This document shows positions 22,706-32,364 of a DNA stretch of 42,981 bases, one piece after another. Origin of the DNA: CAIKZY01 sp044374195 (GTDB taxonomy: Bacteria > Actinomycetota > Actinomycetes > S36-B12). The notes below the pieces were generated by a model. The model had not been told where the DNA came from. It saw only the letters and a program-made list of their open reading frames with translations, and ran no database searches. The position numbers and the translations under genes were made by a program. Each line of letters starts with the position of its first letter. Positions within the stretch are counted from its first letter, which is position 1. Location: the NCBI GenBank assembly GCA_044374195.1, contig JBILOY010000019.1:1-42981 (forward strand). Reading direction: 5' to 3'.

Positions 22706-23614
22706 ATGAGGGAGATGGGCACAGTAGGAACGATTGACCCGCAGATCGAGCAGCAGCTCGTTGCGGCTGGGCTGAGCGTCGACGATGTGCTCTGGGTGAT
22801 CCGCCGTGCTATCGATGAGGATCTCGATGGTGGTGTCGACGTCACGACGGTCGCGACTGTGCCCCTCGAACAGCGCGCCACCTTGGATCTCGTGGCACGT
22901 CGACCCGGTATTGCCGCCGGCATCCCTGTCGCGGCGGCAGTCTTCTCGGTGATGAGCGGAGATGCGGTCAGCATTCGCTACGGCAAGTCCGATGGCGACA
23001 TGGTGCAGGTCGGCGACGTGCTGATCTCGGTGACCGGCCCCACCCATGAACTTCTTCGGGCTGAACGACCGGCCCTGAACCTGCTTGGTCGACTCGGCGG
23101 TATTGCATCGATGACTCGTGTCTGGGTCGAAGCCGTGGCGGGTTCGAATGCCCGTATCCGTGATACCCGCAAGACAACTCCGGGTCTTCGCAAACTGGAG
23201 AAGTACGCCGTGCGCTGCGGCGGTGGCACCAATCACCGCATGTCGCTCTCCGATGCGGCACTCGTCAAGGACAACCACGTGGTGGCCGCCGGCGGCGTCG
23301 CCGAGGCCTTCGCGCTGGTACGCGCGAAGTTCCCCGATGTGCCTGTCGAGGTCGAAGTCGACTCACTCGAGCAGTTCGACGAAGTACTCGAGGCCGGCGC
23401 CGATCTCGTCCTCATCGATAACTTCACCACCGCGGAAATGGTCGAGGCGGTGCGCCGCAATGCCGGGCGCGCGAAGATCGAGGCATCCGGCGGACTCTCG
23501 CTCAGCGTGGCCCGCGCGGTCGCGGATACAGGCGTTGACTACCTCGCTGTCGGAGCCCTGACTCACTCTGCGCCAGTATTAGATATCGGCGCTGACCTTC
23601 GGCAGGAGACATAG
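22706..23614 (+). CDS. nadC: Nicotinate-nucleotide pyrophosphorylase (carboxylating)
   Basis: Converts quinolinate and PRPP to nicotinate mononucleotide. 302 aa. Signature residues include RDTRKTTPGLR (152-162), KYAVRCGGGTNHR and LVKDNH, with a C-terminal alpha/beta barrel including VEVEVDSLEQ. ATG 22706 lies 2 bp after the nadB stop; an in-frame ATG at 22715 is possible but neither has a textbook SD, suggesting translational coupling. Confidence 0.96.
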   Translation: MREMGTVGTIDPQIEQQLVAAGLSVDDVLWVIRRAIDEDLDGGVDVTTVATVPLEQRATLDLVARRPGIAAGIPVAAAVFSVMSGDAVSIRYGKSDGDMVQVGDVLISVTGPTHELLRAERPALNLLGRLGGIASMTRVWVEAVAGSNARIRDTRKTTPGLRKLEKYAVRCGGGTNHRMSLSDAALVKDNHVVAAGGVAEAFALVRAKFPDVPVEVEVDSLEQFDEVLEAGADLVLIDNFTTAEMVEAVRRNAGRAKIEASGGLSLSVARAVADTGVDYLAVGALTHSAPVLDIGADLRQET

Positions 23615-23616
23615 CA

Positions 23617-24375
23617 ATGCTTCTAGCAATCGACGTAGGCAATACGAACACGGTGATTGGCCTGTTCGAGGGCGATCGCATGTCTCGCTCCTGGCGCACC
23701 AAGACAGATGCGCGCACCACCGCTGACGAAATCGCGCTGACCTTCCGCGGCTTGCTCGAGGGCGCCGGGGACGTCACCGGAATCGCCCTGTGCTCAACCG
23801 TTCCTGCAGTGCTGCGCGAGATGCGCCTGATGCTTGAACGCTATTTCGCAGACATTCACAAGGTGATCATCGAGCCGGGTACCAAGACAGGGGTGCCGGT
23901 ACTCACCGATAACCCCAAGGAGGTCGGCGCCGATCGCATCGTCAACACGATCGCGGCTCACCATCTGTTCGGTGGCCCATGCATCGTCGTCGACTTCGGG
24001 ACCTCGACCAATCTCGATGTCGTATCGGCCAAGGGTGAGTTCCTCGGCGGCGCCTTGGCTCCCGGTATCGAGATCTCCCTTGATGCCCTGGCACAGCGCG
24101 CAGCCCAGTTGCGCAAGGTCGAACTTGTGCGCCCGCGCTCGGCCATCGGCAAGAACACTGTCGAGGCCCTTCAGTCCGGTGCCCTGTACGGGTTTGCCGG
24201 TCAGGTCGATGGCCTCGTCGATCGCATTTGCGAGGAACTCGGTGAGGTCACCTCGGTAGTAGCCACTGGAGGCCTCGCCCCGATCGTGGTTCCCGAATCT
24301 CGCACCATTACCCATCACGAGCCAGATCTCACGCTCATTGGCCTTCGTCTGGTCTTCGAGAAGAACGCGGTCTAG
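23617..24375 (+). CDS. coaX: Type III pantothenate kinase
   Basis: Phosphorylates pantothenate, the committing step of CoA synthesis; this type is not feedback-inhibited by CoA. 252 aa, ASKHA fold. Phosphate loop DVGNTNT (6-12), second motif VVDFGTSTNLDV, adenosine motif VVATGGLAP. Starts 2 bp after nadC with GGAGA upstream. Ends 31 bp before lysS, which has its own promoter. Confidence 0.96.
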   Translation: MLLAIDVGNTNTVIGLFEGDRMSRSWRTKTDARTTADEIALTFRGLLEGAGDVTGIALCSTVPAVLREMRLMLERYFADIHKVIIEPGTKTGVPVLTDNPKEVGADRIVNTIAAHHLFGGPCIVVDFGTSTNLDVVSAKGEFLGGALAPGIEISLDALAQRAAQLRKVELVRPRSAIGKNTVEALQSGALYGFAGQVDGLVDRICEELGEVTSVVATGGLAPIVVPESRTITHHEPDLTLIGLRLVFEKNAV

Positions 24376-24394
24376 GCCAAAGTCCTCCGCCCGA

Positions 24395-24400
24395 TATCTT
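24395..24400 (+). promoter_or_regulatory. -10 box of lysS (leaderless)
   Basis: TATCTT ends 6 nt before the GTG at 24407. It shows that lysS can start transcription independently of coaX and fixes the start codon. Confidence 0.6.
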
Positions 24401-24406
24401 TCTCTC

Positions 24407-25930
24407 GTGACGAACGAGACCACGGCCGCGGCCGACCAGGCGCACGACCCCGAGGACGATCTGCCCGAGCAGATGCGGATCCGTCGGGATAAGCGTGAGC
24501 GCCTGGCCGAGATCGGTATCGAGCCGTACCCGGTCGGTGTTCCGGTCACCACCACTATTCAGGCGGTTCGGGCCGAGCACGGTCATCACGAGCCCGATCA
24601 CTCCACGGGACAGTTCGTGGGTATCGCTGGTCGCATTCTCTTCTCACGTAACACGGGCAAGCTCTGCTTTGCCACCTTGCGTGCCGGTGACGGCACCGAG
24701 ATCCAGGCGATGCTGTCGCTGGCCAATGTCGGTGAGGAAGCACTGGAGCAGTGGAAGGAGCTCGTCGACATCGGCGACACCGTCTTCGTGCACGGCGAGG
24801 TGATTACCTCCAAGCGCGGTGAGCTCTCGGTGATGGCTGATTCGTGGACCATGGCGTCGAAGGCACTTCGCCCGCTGCCTGTTGCGCACAAGGATCTCAG
24901 CGAGGAAACTCGCATTCGCCAGCGTTACGTCGATCTCATCATGCGCCCGGAAGCCCGCCAGATGGCGCGCACGCGCATGGCCGTGGTTTCTCAACTGCGT
25001 CGCAGCTTCGAGGCTCGTCATTACGTGGAGATCGAGACTCCGATGCTGCAGACCATGCACGGCGGTGCTGCAGCTCGGCCATTCGTCACCACCTCGAATG
25101 CCTTCGACATCGAACTCTTCCTACGCATCGCACCCGAGCTCTTCCTCAAGCGTGCGGTGGTCGGCGGCATTGAGCGGGTGTTCGAGATCAACCGCAACTT
25201 CCGCAATGAAGGTGCTGACTCCACGCACTCGCCGGAGTTCGCCATGCTTGAGTTCTACGAGGCCTATGCCGATTACCGCGATATGGCCCGCACGACTCGC
25301 GAGCTCATTCAGGAAGCAGCCGTTGCTGCGACCGGCTCCATGGTCGTCACTCACTTCGACGGCACGCAGCTTGATCTCACCGGCGAGTGGGCCGAGATCT
25401 CGCTCTACGAGGCAACCTCGGCTGCTGTCGGTGTCGAGCTCACTCCTGATACGTCGGTAACCGACCTGCGAGCACTGTGCGACAAGGCCGGCATTGATTA
25501 CGCCCCGGGCTGGATCGCCGGCAAGTTGCTCGAAGAACTCTTCGAGCACTACGTGATCCCGACCTTCACCGGCCCGACCTTCGTGATGGATTACCCGCTC
25601 GACACCTCGCCGTTGGTGCGCGAGCACCGCACGCTACCTGGCCGAGTCGAGAAGTGGGATCTCTACGTCAACGGCTACGAGCAGGCCACCGGCTACTCCG
25701 AGCTCGTCGACCCAGTGATCCAGCGCCAGCGTCTGGTCGAGCAGGCCGAGCTTGGCGCCAAGGGTGATGCAGAGGCGATGAAGCTCGACGAGGATTTCCT
25801 GCGCGCACTCGAATACGGCATGCCGCCGTCCGGCGGTGTCGGAGTCGGCATCGATCGCCTCCTGATGTCGCTGACCGGCCTCGGCATTCGCGAAACCATC
25901 TTGTTCCCGCTCGTGAAACCGGAACGCTGA
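24407..25930 (+). CDS. lysS: Lysyl-tRNA synthetase (class II)
   Basis: Charges tRNA-Lys. 507 aa from GTG 24407. An N-terminal OB-fold anticodon-binding domain (about 55-165) precedes the class II core. Motif 2 is FRNEGADSTHSPEFAMLEFYEAY (described) and motif 3 is GGVGVGIDRLLMSL near the C-terminus. An in-frame ATG exists at 24338 inside coaX, but it would add 23 Arg/Ser-rich residues with no homology; the -10 hexamer 6 nt before GTG 24407 decides the start. Confidence 0.96.
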   Translation: MTNETTAAADQAHDPEDDLPEQMRIRRDKRERLAEIGIEPYPVGVPVTTTIQAVRAEHGHHEPDHSTGQFVGIAGRILFSRNTGKLCFATLRAGDGTEIQAMLSLANVGEEALEQWKELVDIGDTVFVHGEVITSKRGELSVMADSWTMASKALRPLPVAHKDLSEETRIRQRYVDLIMRPEARQMARTRMAVVSQLRRSFEARHYVEIETPMLQTMHGGAAARPFVTTSNAFDIELFLRIAPELFLKRAVVGGIERVFEINRNFRNEGADSTHSPEFAMLEFYEAYADYRDMARTTRELIQEAAVAATGSMVVTHFDGTQLDLTGEWAEISLYEATSAAVGVELTPDTSVTDLRALCDKAGIDYAPGWIAGKLLEELFEHYVIPTFTGPTFVMDYPLDTSPLVREHRTLPGRVEKWDLYVNGYEQATGYSELVDPVIQRQRLVEQAELGAKGDAEAMKLDEDFLRALEYGMPPSGGVGVGIDRLLMSLTGLGIRETILFPLVKPER

Positions 25931-25931
25931 G

Positions 25932-26435
25932 ATGGGGGCGCTGGTCGTACGTCGTGCGACGACCGCCGACGTCAAGGCGATCCGTGAGCTCGTTGACACC
26001 TACGCGGGTGATGGTCAGAAGCTGCTGCGTAAGGCGACAGTGACCTTGTTTGAAAGCGTGCAGGAGTTCGTCGTGGCCGAGGCTGATGGTGAGGTCATCG
26101 GATGCGGCGCCCTGCACGTGCTCTGGGAAGACCTTGCTGAGGTGCGTACCGTGGCGGTGCGCCCGGGCTCTATTCGCACCGGCGTCGGCTCCGCGATCTT
26201 GGCCAGCCTGCTCGAGCGCGCCGGCGAGCTCGGCATCAAGCGGGTCTTCTGCCTGACCTTCGCGATGGACTTCTTCGCACGCCATGGTTTCGTCGAGATC
26301 GACGGGACTCCCATTGAGCCCGCGGTCTTCGAGCAACTGCTCGAGTCGTATGACGAGGGCGTGGCCGAGTTCCTCGAGCTCGAATGGGTCAAGCCCAACA
26401 CCCTCGGCAATAACCGGATGCTGCTGGTTCTCTGA
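25932..26435 (+). CDS. argA: Amino-acid N-acetyltransferase (GNAT; ArgA-like)
   Basis: Acetyl-CoA-dependent N-acetyltransferase, 167 aa. The GNAT core is VVAEADGEVIGCGALHVL, then the CoA-binding VRPGSIRTGVGSAILASLLERA (described; pattern RxxGxG). It resembles the short stand-alone ArgA of mycobacteria (Rv2747 type) that acetylates glutamate or glutamine at the first arginine step. Lies 1 bp after lysS and overlaps the amidase start by TGATG. Substrate assignment is by similarity only. Confidence 0.78.
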   Translation: MGALVVRRATTADVKAIRELVDTYAGDGQKLLRKATVTLFESVQEFVVAEADGEVIGCGALHVLWEDLAEVRTVAVRPGSIRTGVGSAILASLLERAGELGIKRVFCLTFAMDFFARHGFVEIDGTPIEPAVFEQLLESYDEGVAEFLELEWVKPNTLGNNRMLLVL

Positions 26436-27175
26436 TGCGCCGCGTGCTCATCGCACTCGTTGCTCTGCCCTTGCTTGCCCTCGCGGCACCTGTGCATGCG
26501 GCAGAAGGCTCACTCGCGGGGAAGGTCATCGTGCTCGACCCCGGGCATCAACTGGGTAACTCGAATCCGAAGTTCCGTAAGGAGATCGCGCAGACCCGTT
26601 TCAATGGCTCGATCGTCAAGGGTTGCAACACCACCGGCACCGCGACCAACGCGGGTTTCCCTGAAGCGACATTCACCTGGAAGGTCGCGAAGCGACTCAA
26701 GCCCCTGCTCGAGGCGCAGGGCGCCACCGTGCTGATGACCCGCACCTCCAACACGCGCGATGCCTACGGGCCGTGCGTGTGGGATCGGGCCGGTTTTGCG
26801 AACGCGAACAAGGCCGATGCCCTGATCTCGATCCATGCCGACGGTGCTCCTGCTCGCGCTCACGGAGTCTTCGCGATCGCCCCGACTCGCATCAAGGGCT
26901 GGACTGCGGATACATACAAGGTCGACCGTCGACTCTCGATGGCGATGATCGCGGGGATGAAGGCGGCCGGTGCCACTCCGGCGAACTACATCTCGAACCA
27001 GTTGCAGATCCGTGGCGATCAGTCGACCCTCAACTTCAGCAAAGTGCCGACGACGATCATTGAGGTCGGCAACATGCGTAATGCGAAGGATGCCGCTCGG
27101 ATGTCGTCGGCTGCGGGTCAGCAGCAGTACGCGCAGTGGCTGGCCGCCGGAATCGGTAAGTTCTTCGCGAGCTGA
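26435..27175 (+). CDS. Secreted N-acetylmuramoyl-L-alanine amidase (Amidase_3)
   Basis: Zinc amidase cutting the bond between MurNAc and L-Ala in peptidoglycan. 246 aa. Signal peptide residues 1-23 (ending VHA). Zinc ligands H38 (DPGH), E77 (FPEATF) and H134 (ISIHADG), catalytic E210 (IIEVGNMRN). No wall-binding domain; size and layout match the minimal mycobacterial Rv3717-type enzyme. Translation is coupled to the upstream GNAT. An imperfect hairpin overlaps its stop (27172-27202). Confidence 0.92.
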   Translation: MRRVLIALVALPLLALAAPVHAAEGSLAGKVIVLDPGHQLGNSNPKFRKEIAQTRFNGSIVKGCNTTGTATNAGFPEATFTWKVAKRLKPLLEAQGATVLMTRTSNTRDAYGPCVWDRAGFANANKADALISIHADGAPARAHGVFAIAPTRIKGWTADTYKVDRRLSMAMIAGMKAAGATPANYISNQLQIRGDQSTLNFSKVPTTIIEVGNMRNAKDAARMSSAAGQQQYAQWLAAGIGKFFAS

Positions 27176-27202
27176 CCAGCCGTAATGGGGCCGGCTGGCC
27201 AG
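27172..27202 (+). terminator. Possible weak terminator after the amidase
   Basis: CTGACCAGCC (27172-27181) and GGCTGGCCAG (27193-27202) pair with one mismatch around an 11-nt loop. It has no U-tract, so it may be only a stabilising structure. Confidence 0.3.
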
Positions 27203-27408
27203 TCAAGGTGGCCGCACCGTGGGCGCCCTCGACGGCCGGCGCTGGGGCCGAATCCCAACGAGATCTGGAAGCGCGTGAGGTCACCGCGCCACTTCTGTCC
27301 CATCCGTATTCCCGCGGGATCGAGTGAAGCCCGACAGTGTTCGCGGTGGGCGTATCCCAGCGGGAAGATTCACCCCCTGGGGCGTGGTTGTATCGACTGA
27401 GCGGGGTT

Positions 27409-27418
27409 CGCCCTGGCG
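27409..27418. promoter_or_regulatory. Palindrome at the clpC promoter (ClgR-like, tentative)
   Basis: CGCC-CT-GGCG is a perfect inverted repeat directly upstream of the TACCAT hexamer at 27421-27426, a plausible -10. ClgR, the actinobacterial activator of clp genes, binds CGC-N5-GCG sites; here the spacing is N4, so the match is imperfect. Confidence 0.3.
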
Positions 27419-27420
27419 GA

Positions 27421-27426
27421 TACCAT
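27421..27426 (+). promoter_or_regulatory. Possible -10 box of clpC
   Basis: TACCAT lies 46 bp before the ATG, giving a leader of about 40 nt that contains the SD ATGGAG. This is a normal leadered promoter, unlike most others in the window. Confidence 0.4.
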
Positions 27427-27472
27427 GGAGGTCATTACCTGAGCCATGGCACAGTGAGATGGAGTGTGAGCG

Positions 27473-29965
<2,493 letters not shown>

Positions 29966-29975
29966 TCGCGCTGTT

Positions 29976-30015
29976 GATACGGCCTTCTCGCGCTAATGCG
30001 CGGGGAGGCCGTATC
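29976..30015. terminator. Bidirectional terminator shared by clpC and mutY
   Basis: GATACGGCCTTCTCGCG (29976-29992) pairs with CGCGGGGAGGCCGTATC (29999-30015), with one weak internal pair, followed by TCTTTCTG on the plus strand. The right arm is inside the 3' coding end of mutY. Confidence 0.8.
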
Positions 30016-30874
30016 TCTTTCTGGGCAGTTGCTCGACCATGCCATCTGAGATCAGCGATGCGAGTGCTCGATCTCGCTGCAGATCATCGCTCCAGGCCGC
30101 CTCGATCGCACTCTGTGGAACTGACGCCGATGCATGACGCAGCACATTCATGATTGCTCCGCGAGCCTGGCGATCGCTGCCCTCGAACTTTGCCTGCCTG
30201 CGCAGTGCGCCCGTGTATTCCGGACGGTCATCAGCCAGCCACCTGCACTGATCGGCGAGTGGGCACTGCTCGCACTTGGGCGCACGTGCCGTACAGATGA
30301 GCGCACCGAGTTCCATGATCGCGGCGTTCCAGGTAGCCGAGGCCTGTGCGGAACGCGGGGTGAGGTCATCAGCCAACAGCCGCTCGGCCGCCGTCACATG
30401 CGGCAGAGGGAGCGCCTGCCCGGTAGCTGCACGCGCGATCACTCGCCTGATGTTCGTATCGAGGACGATGGATCGCGTGCCGAAGGCGAATGACTGGATG
30501 GCGGCTGCGGTGTAGTCGCCGATGCCGGGCAGTGAGAGCAGGCTTTCGCGATCAGCGGGCACCTCGCCGCCGAAGTCAGTGACGATCAGGCGCGCGGCCT
30601 CGTGCAGCCGCCGGGCCCGCCTGGGGTAGCCGAGTCGTCCCCACATGCGCACCGGCTGGTCGGCGGGTGCTGCTGCGCAGTCGGCGGGGGTAGGCCAGCG
30701 ATCTACCCATGCCTGCCAGGCGGGCATTACCCGATCCACCGGAGTCTGCTGCAGCATGTACTCGCTGACCATCACCTGCCATGGGGTGCGATCAGCGGCT
30801 CGCCAGGGCAGCTCACGCGCATGCCGGGCGAACCAGCGGGCGAGCGGTCGCTCGAGCGGATTCGTGACGGGCAT
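29993..30874 (-). CDS. mutY: Adenine DNA glycosylase MutY
   Basis: Removes adenine mispaired with 8-oxoguanine. 293 aa. Catalytic Glu in VSEYMLQQTPV (about residue 38), helix-hairpin-helix SLPGIGDYTAAAI, catalytic Asp in VLDTNIRRV, and a [4Fe-4S] cluster loop with C-X6-C-X2-C-X5-C (CTARAPKCEQCPLADQC). The C-terminal domain after the cluster is short. ATG 30874 is chosen because upstream in-frame codons would overlap the divergent gene's promoter and add unrelated residues. Convergent with clpC. Confidence 0.94.
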   Translation of the reverse strand: MPVTNPLERPLARWFARHARELPWRAADRTPWQVMVSEYMLQQTPVDRVMPAWQAWVDRWPTPADCAAAPADQPVRMWGRLGYPRRARRLHEAARLIVTDFGGEVPADRESLLSLPGIGDYTAAAIQSFAFGTRSIVLDTNIRRVIARAATGQALPLPHVTAAERLLADDLTPRSAQASATWNAAIMELGALICTARAPKCEQCPLADQCRWLADDRPEYTGALRRQAKFEGSDRQARGAIMNVLRHASASVPQSAIEAAWSDDLQRDRALASLISDGMVEQLPRKRYGLPAH

Positions 30875-30911
30875 GACGCCTGATGGTCTCAGAACTGAGC
30901 CGCCCGCGCAG

Positions 30912-30917
30912 TACCGT
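30912..30917 (+). promoter_or_regulatory. -10 box of the membrane-anchored protein gene (leaderless)
   Basis: TACCGT ends 6 nt before the GTG at 30924; it decides the start. Confidence 0.55.
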
Positions 30918-30923
30918 GGGGGT

Positions 30924-31610
30924 GTGCCATTGATGACTCCGATCGGTCCTGAGCCCCCCATGGTCTACTGGCTGCGTCGCGCCTCGATCGCTGTCGTGGC
31001 GCTGGTTGTCATCATCGGCCTGTGGTGGCTGCTGGGCTCACGCGGGTCTGCTGACTCCCCGACACCTGCGGCATCGACAGGGGCAATTGCATCAGTGGCA
31101 CCGTCGGCACCGAGTTCACTTGCACCGATGCCCACGCCCACAGCGAGCGGTGATGCGCTGTCGAGCGGGTCCGACGCCGTGGATCCCGCTTCGGGTGAAG
31201 CGGTAGCTACCGGCGAGATCCTCGACTGCAAGAACTCCGATATCGCCGTCGTTGCCACTGCCGAGAAGGACTCCTACAAGGTGGGCGCGAAGCCGGTGCT
31301 CAAGATGACCATCCAGAACATCAGCGAGGTGGCGTGCAAGCGCGATGTCGGGCCGAAGGCGAACTCGCTGGAGGTCACTTCGGGCGGCTACCACGTGTGG
31401 TCCAGTGATGACTGCGGCTCCAGCGATCAGAGCAAGATCATCACCTTGCAGCCGGGCAAGAAGGTCGGCACCGGCATTGAGTGGAATGGCAAGGTCACCA
31501 CGAAGGGTTGCCCGACCAAGGGCACTGATGCCAAGCCCGGCCGGTATCAGGTGACGGGCAAGAACCTGAAGTCCAAGAGCCCTGAGGGCAACTTCTCGCT
31601 CACCAAGTAA
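30924..31610 (+). CDS. Membrane-anchored extracellular protein (Rv3587c-like position)
   Basis: 228 aa. A single TM helix (about 17-37) after a short cytoplasmic N-terminus, then a Ser/Pro/Ala/Thr-rich linker (about 40-85) and an extracellular beta-rich domain (about 90-228) with four Cys in pairs (ILDCKNS, VACKRD, DDCGSSD, KGCPTKG). No lipobox. Genes of this kind sit between mutY and disA in mycobacteria (Rv3587c); function unknown. GTG start from the leaderless promoter; the upstream open frame is an artefact opposite mutY. Confidence 0.75.
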   Translation: MPLMTPIGPEPPMVYWLRRASIAVVALVVIIGLWWLLGSRGSADSPTPAASTGAIASVAPSAPSSLAPMPTPTASGDALSSGSDAVDPASGEAVATGEILDCKNSDIAVVATAEKDSYKVGAKPVLKMTIQNISEVACKRDVGPKANSLEVTSGGYHVWSSDDCGSSDQSKIITLQPGKKVGTGIEWNGKVTTKGCPTKGTDAKPGRYQVTGKNLKSKSPEGNFSLTK

Positions 31611-31686
31611 GGCTTGGGTCTGGGGTTCAGATCCCGAGGGCGACTTCGAATCACTGGCTTTCGGGGCGAAGCCCACGTGCATTCCG

Positions 31687-31692
31687 TACCGT
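31687..31692 (+). promoter_or_regulatory. -10 box of the response regulator gene (leaderless)
   Basis: TACCGT, identical to the preceding gene's box, ends 6 nt before the ATG at 31699. Confidence 0.55.
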
Positions 31693-31698
31693 TGGTGC

Positions 31699-32352
31699 AT
31701 GCCGTTAGATCACAGACGTGTCCTCGTCGTTGAAGACGAGCCGCTCATGGCATCGCTGCTTGCAAACGTGCTGACCGGACATGGGTTCACCGTGAGCACG
31801 GCTGCTGACGTGGCTGAGGCACGGCGTGAAATAAATGCCTTCGATCCGGACATGCTGCTTCTGGATGTCTCCCTTGGCGAAGGACCAACGGGCATTCACC
31901 TCGCACATGCCATGCGGCTATCGCGACCTGATATCGCTATCCTCGTGTTCACGCGCCATGCCGATATCGCTGGCGCGACCAGCGACGGGCTGGCTTTGCC
32001 TCCCGGGGTGGGCTTCCTGCGCAAGCATCTGGTGAGCGATCAGGCTTATCTGATCGATGCCATGGAGAAGGTGTTGGGCGAACAGTGGGACCTTGTTGCT
32101 GAGGACAGTAAGACCGAAGACGAATTTGCATTCCTTGGTACCAATGGTTCCCGAGCGCTCAGACTGCTGGCCGAGGGGTACGACAATGAGGAAATAGCGC
32201 GGCGCTGCGGTGTGAGCCGAAAGACGGTCGAAAGATGGATCGAACAGATTTATCGGGATCTCGGAATCGACACCAAGGGAGCTCTCAACCCACGAGTAGC
32301 TGCAGCACGCCGATTCTTCTTCGCCGTCGGCGTTCCCGGGGTGGAGAAGTAG
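31699..32352 (+). CDS. Two-component response regulator (REC plus HTH)
   Basis: 217 aa. Receiver domain (about 6-125) with acidic E12-D13, phosphoacceptor D56 (LLLDVSLG), switch Thr in VFTRHAD and conserved Lys in FLRKHLV. The C-terminal helix-turn-helix (about 155-195) reads GYDNEEIARRCGVSRKTVERWIEQIY, LuxR/sigma4-like. The kinase encoded convergently 12 bp away is its probable partner. A candidate target is the palindrome upstream of the phosphoesterase gene. Confidence 0.88.
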   Translation: MPLDHRRVLVVEDEPLMASLLANVLTGHGFTVSTAADVAEARREINAFDPDMLLLDVSLGEGPTGIHLAHAMRLSRPDIAILVFTRHADIAGATSDGLALPPGVGFLRKHLVSDQAYLIDAMEKVLGEQWDLVAEDSKTEDEFAFLGTNGSRALRLLAEGYDNEEIARRCGVSRKTVERWIEQIYRDLGIDTKGALNPRVAAARRFFFAVGVPGVEK

Positions 32353-32364
32353 AGAGGAATTCGC

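Noticed and set aside
30924..31610. Lipoprotein call for the membrane-anchored protein
   Set aside because: No Cys follows the hydrophobic helix; it is a TM anchor with a Ser/Pro linker.
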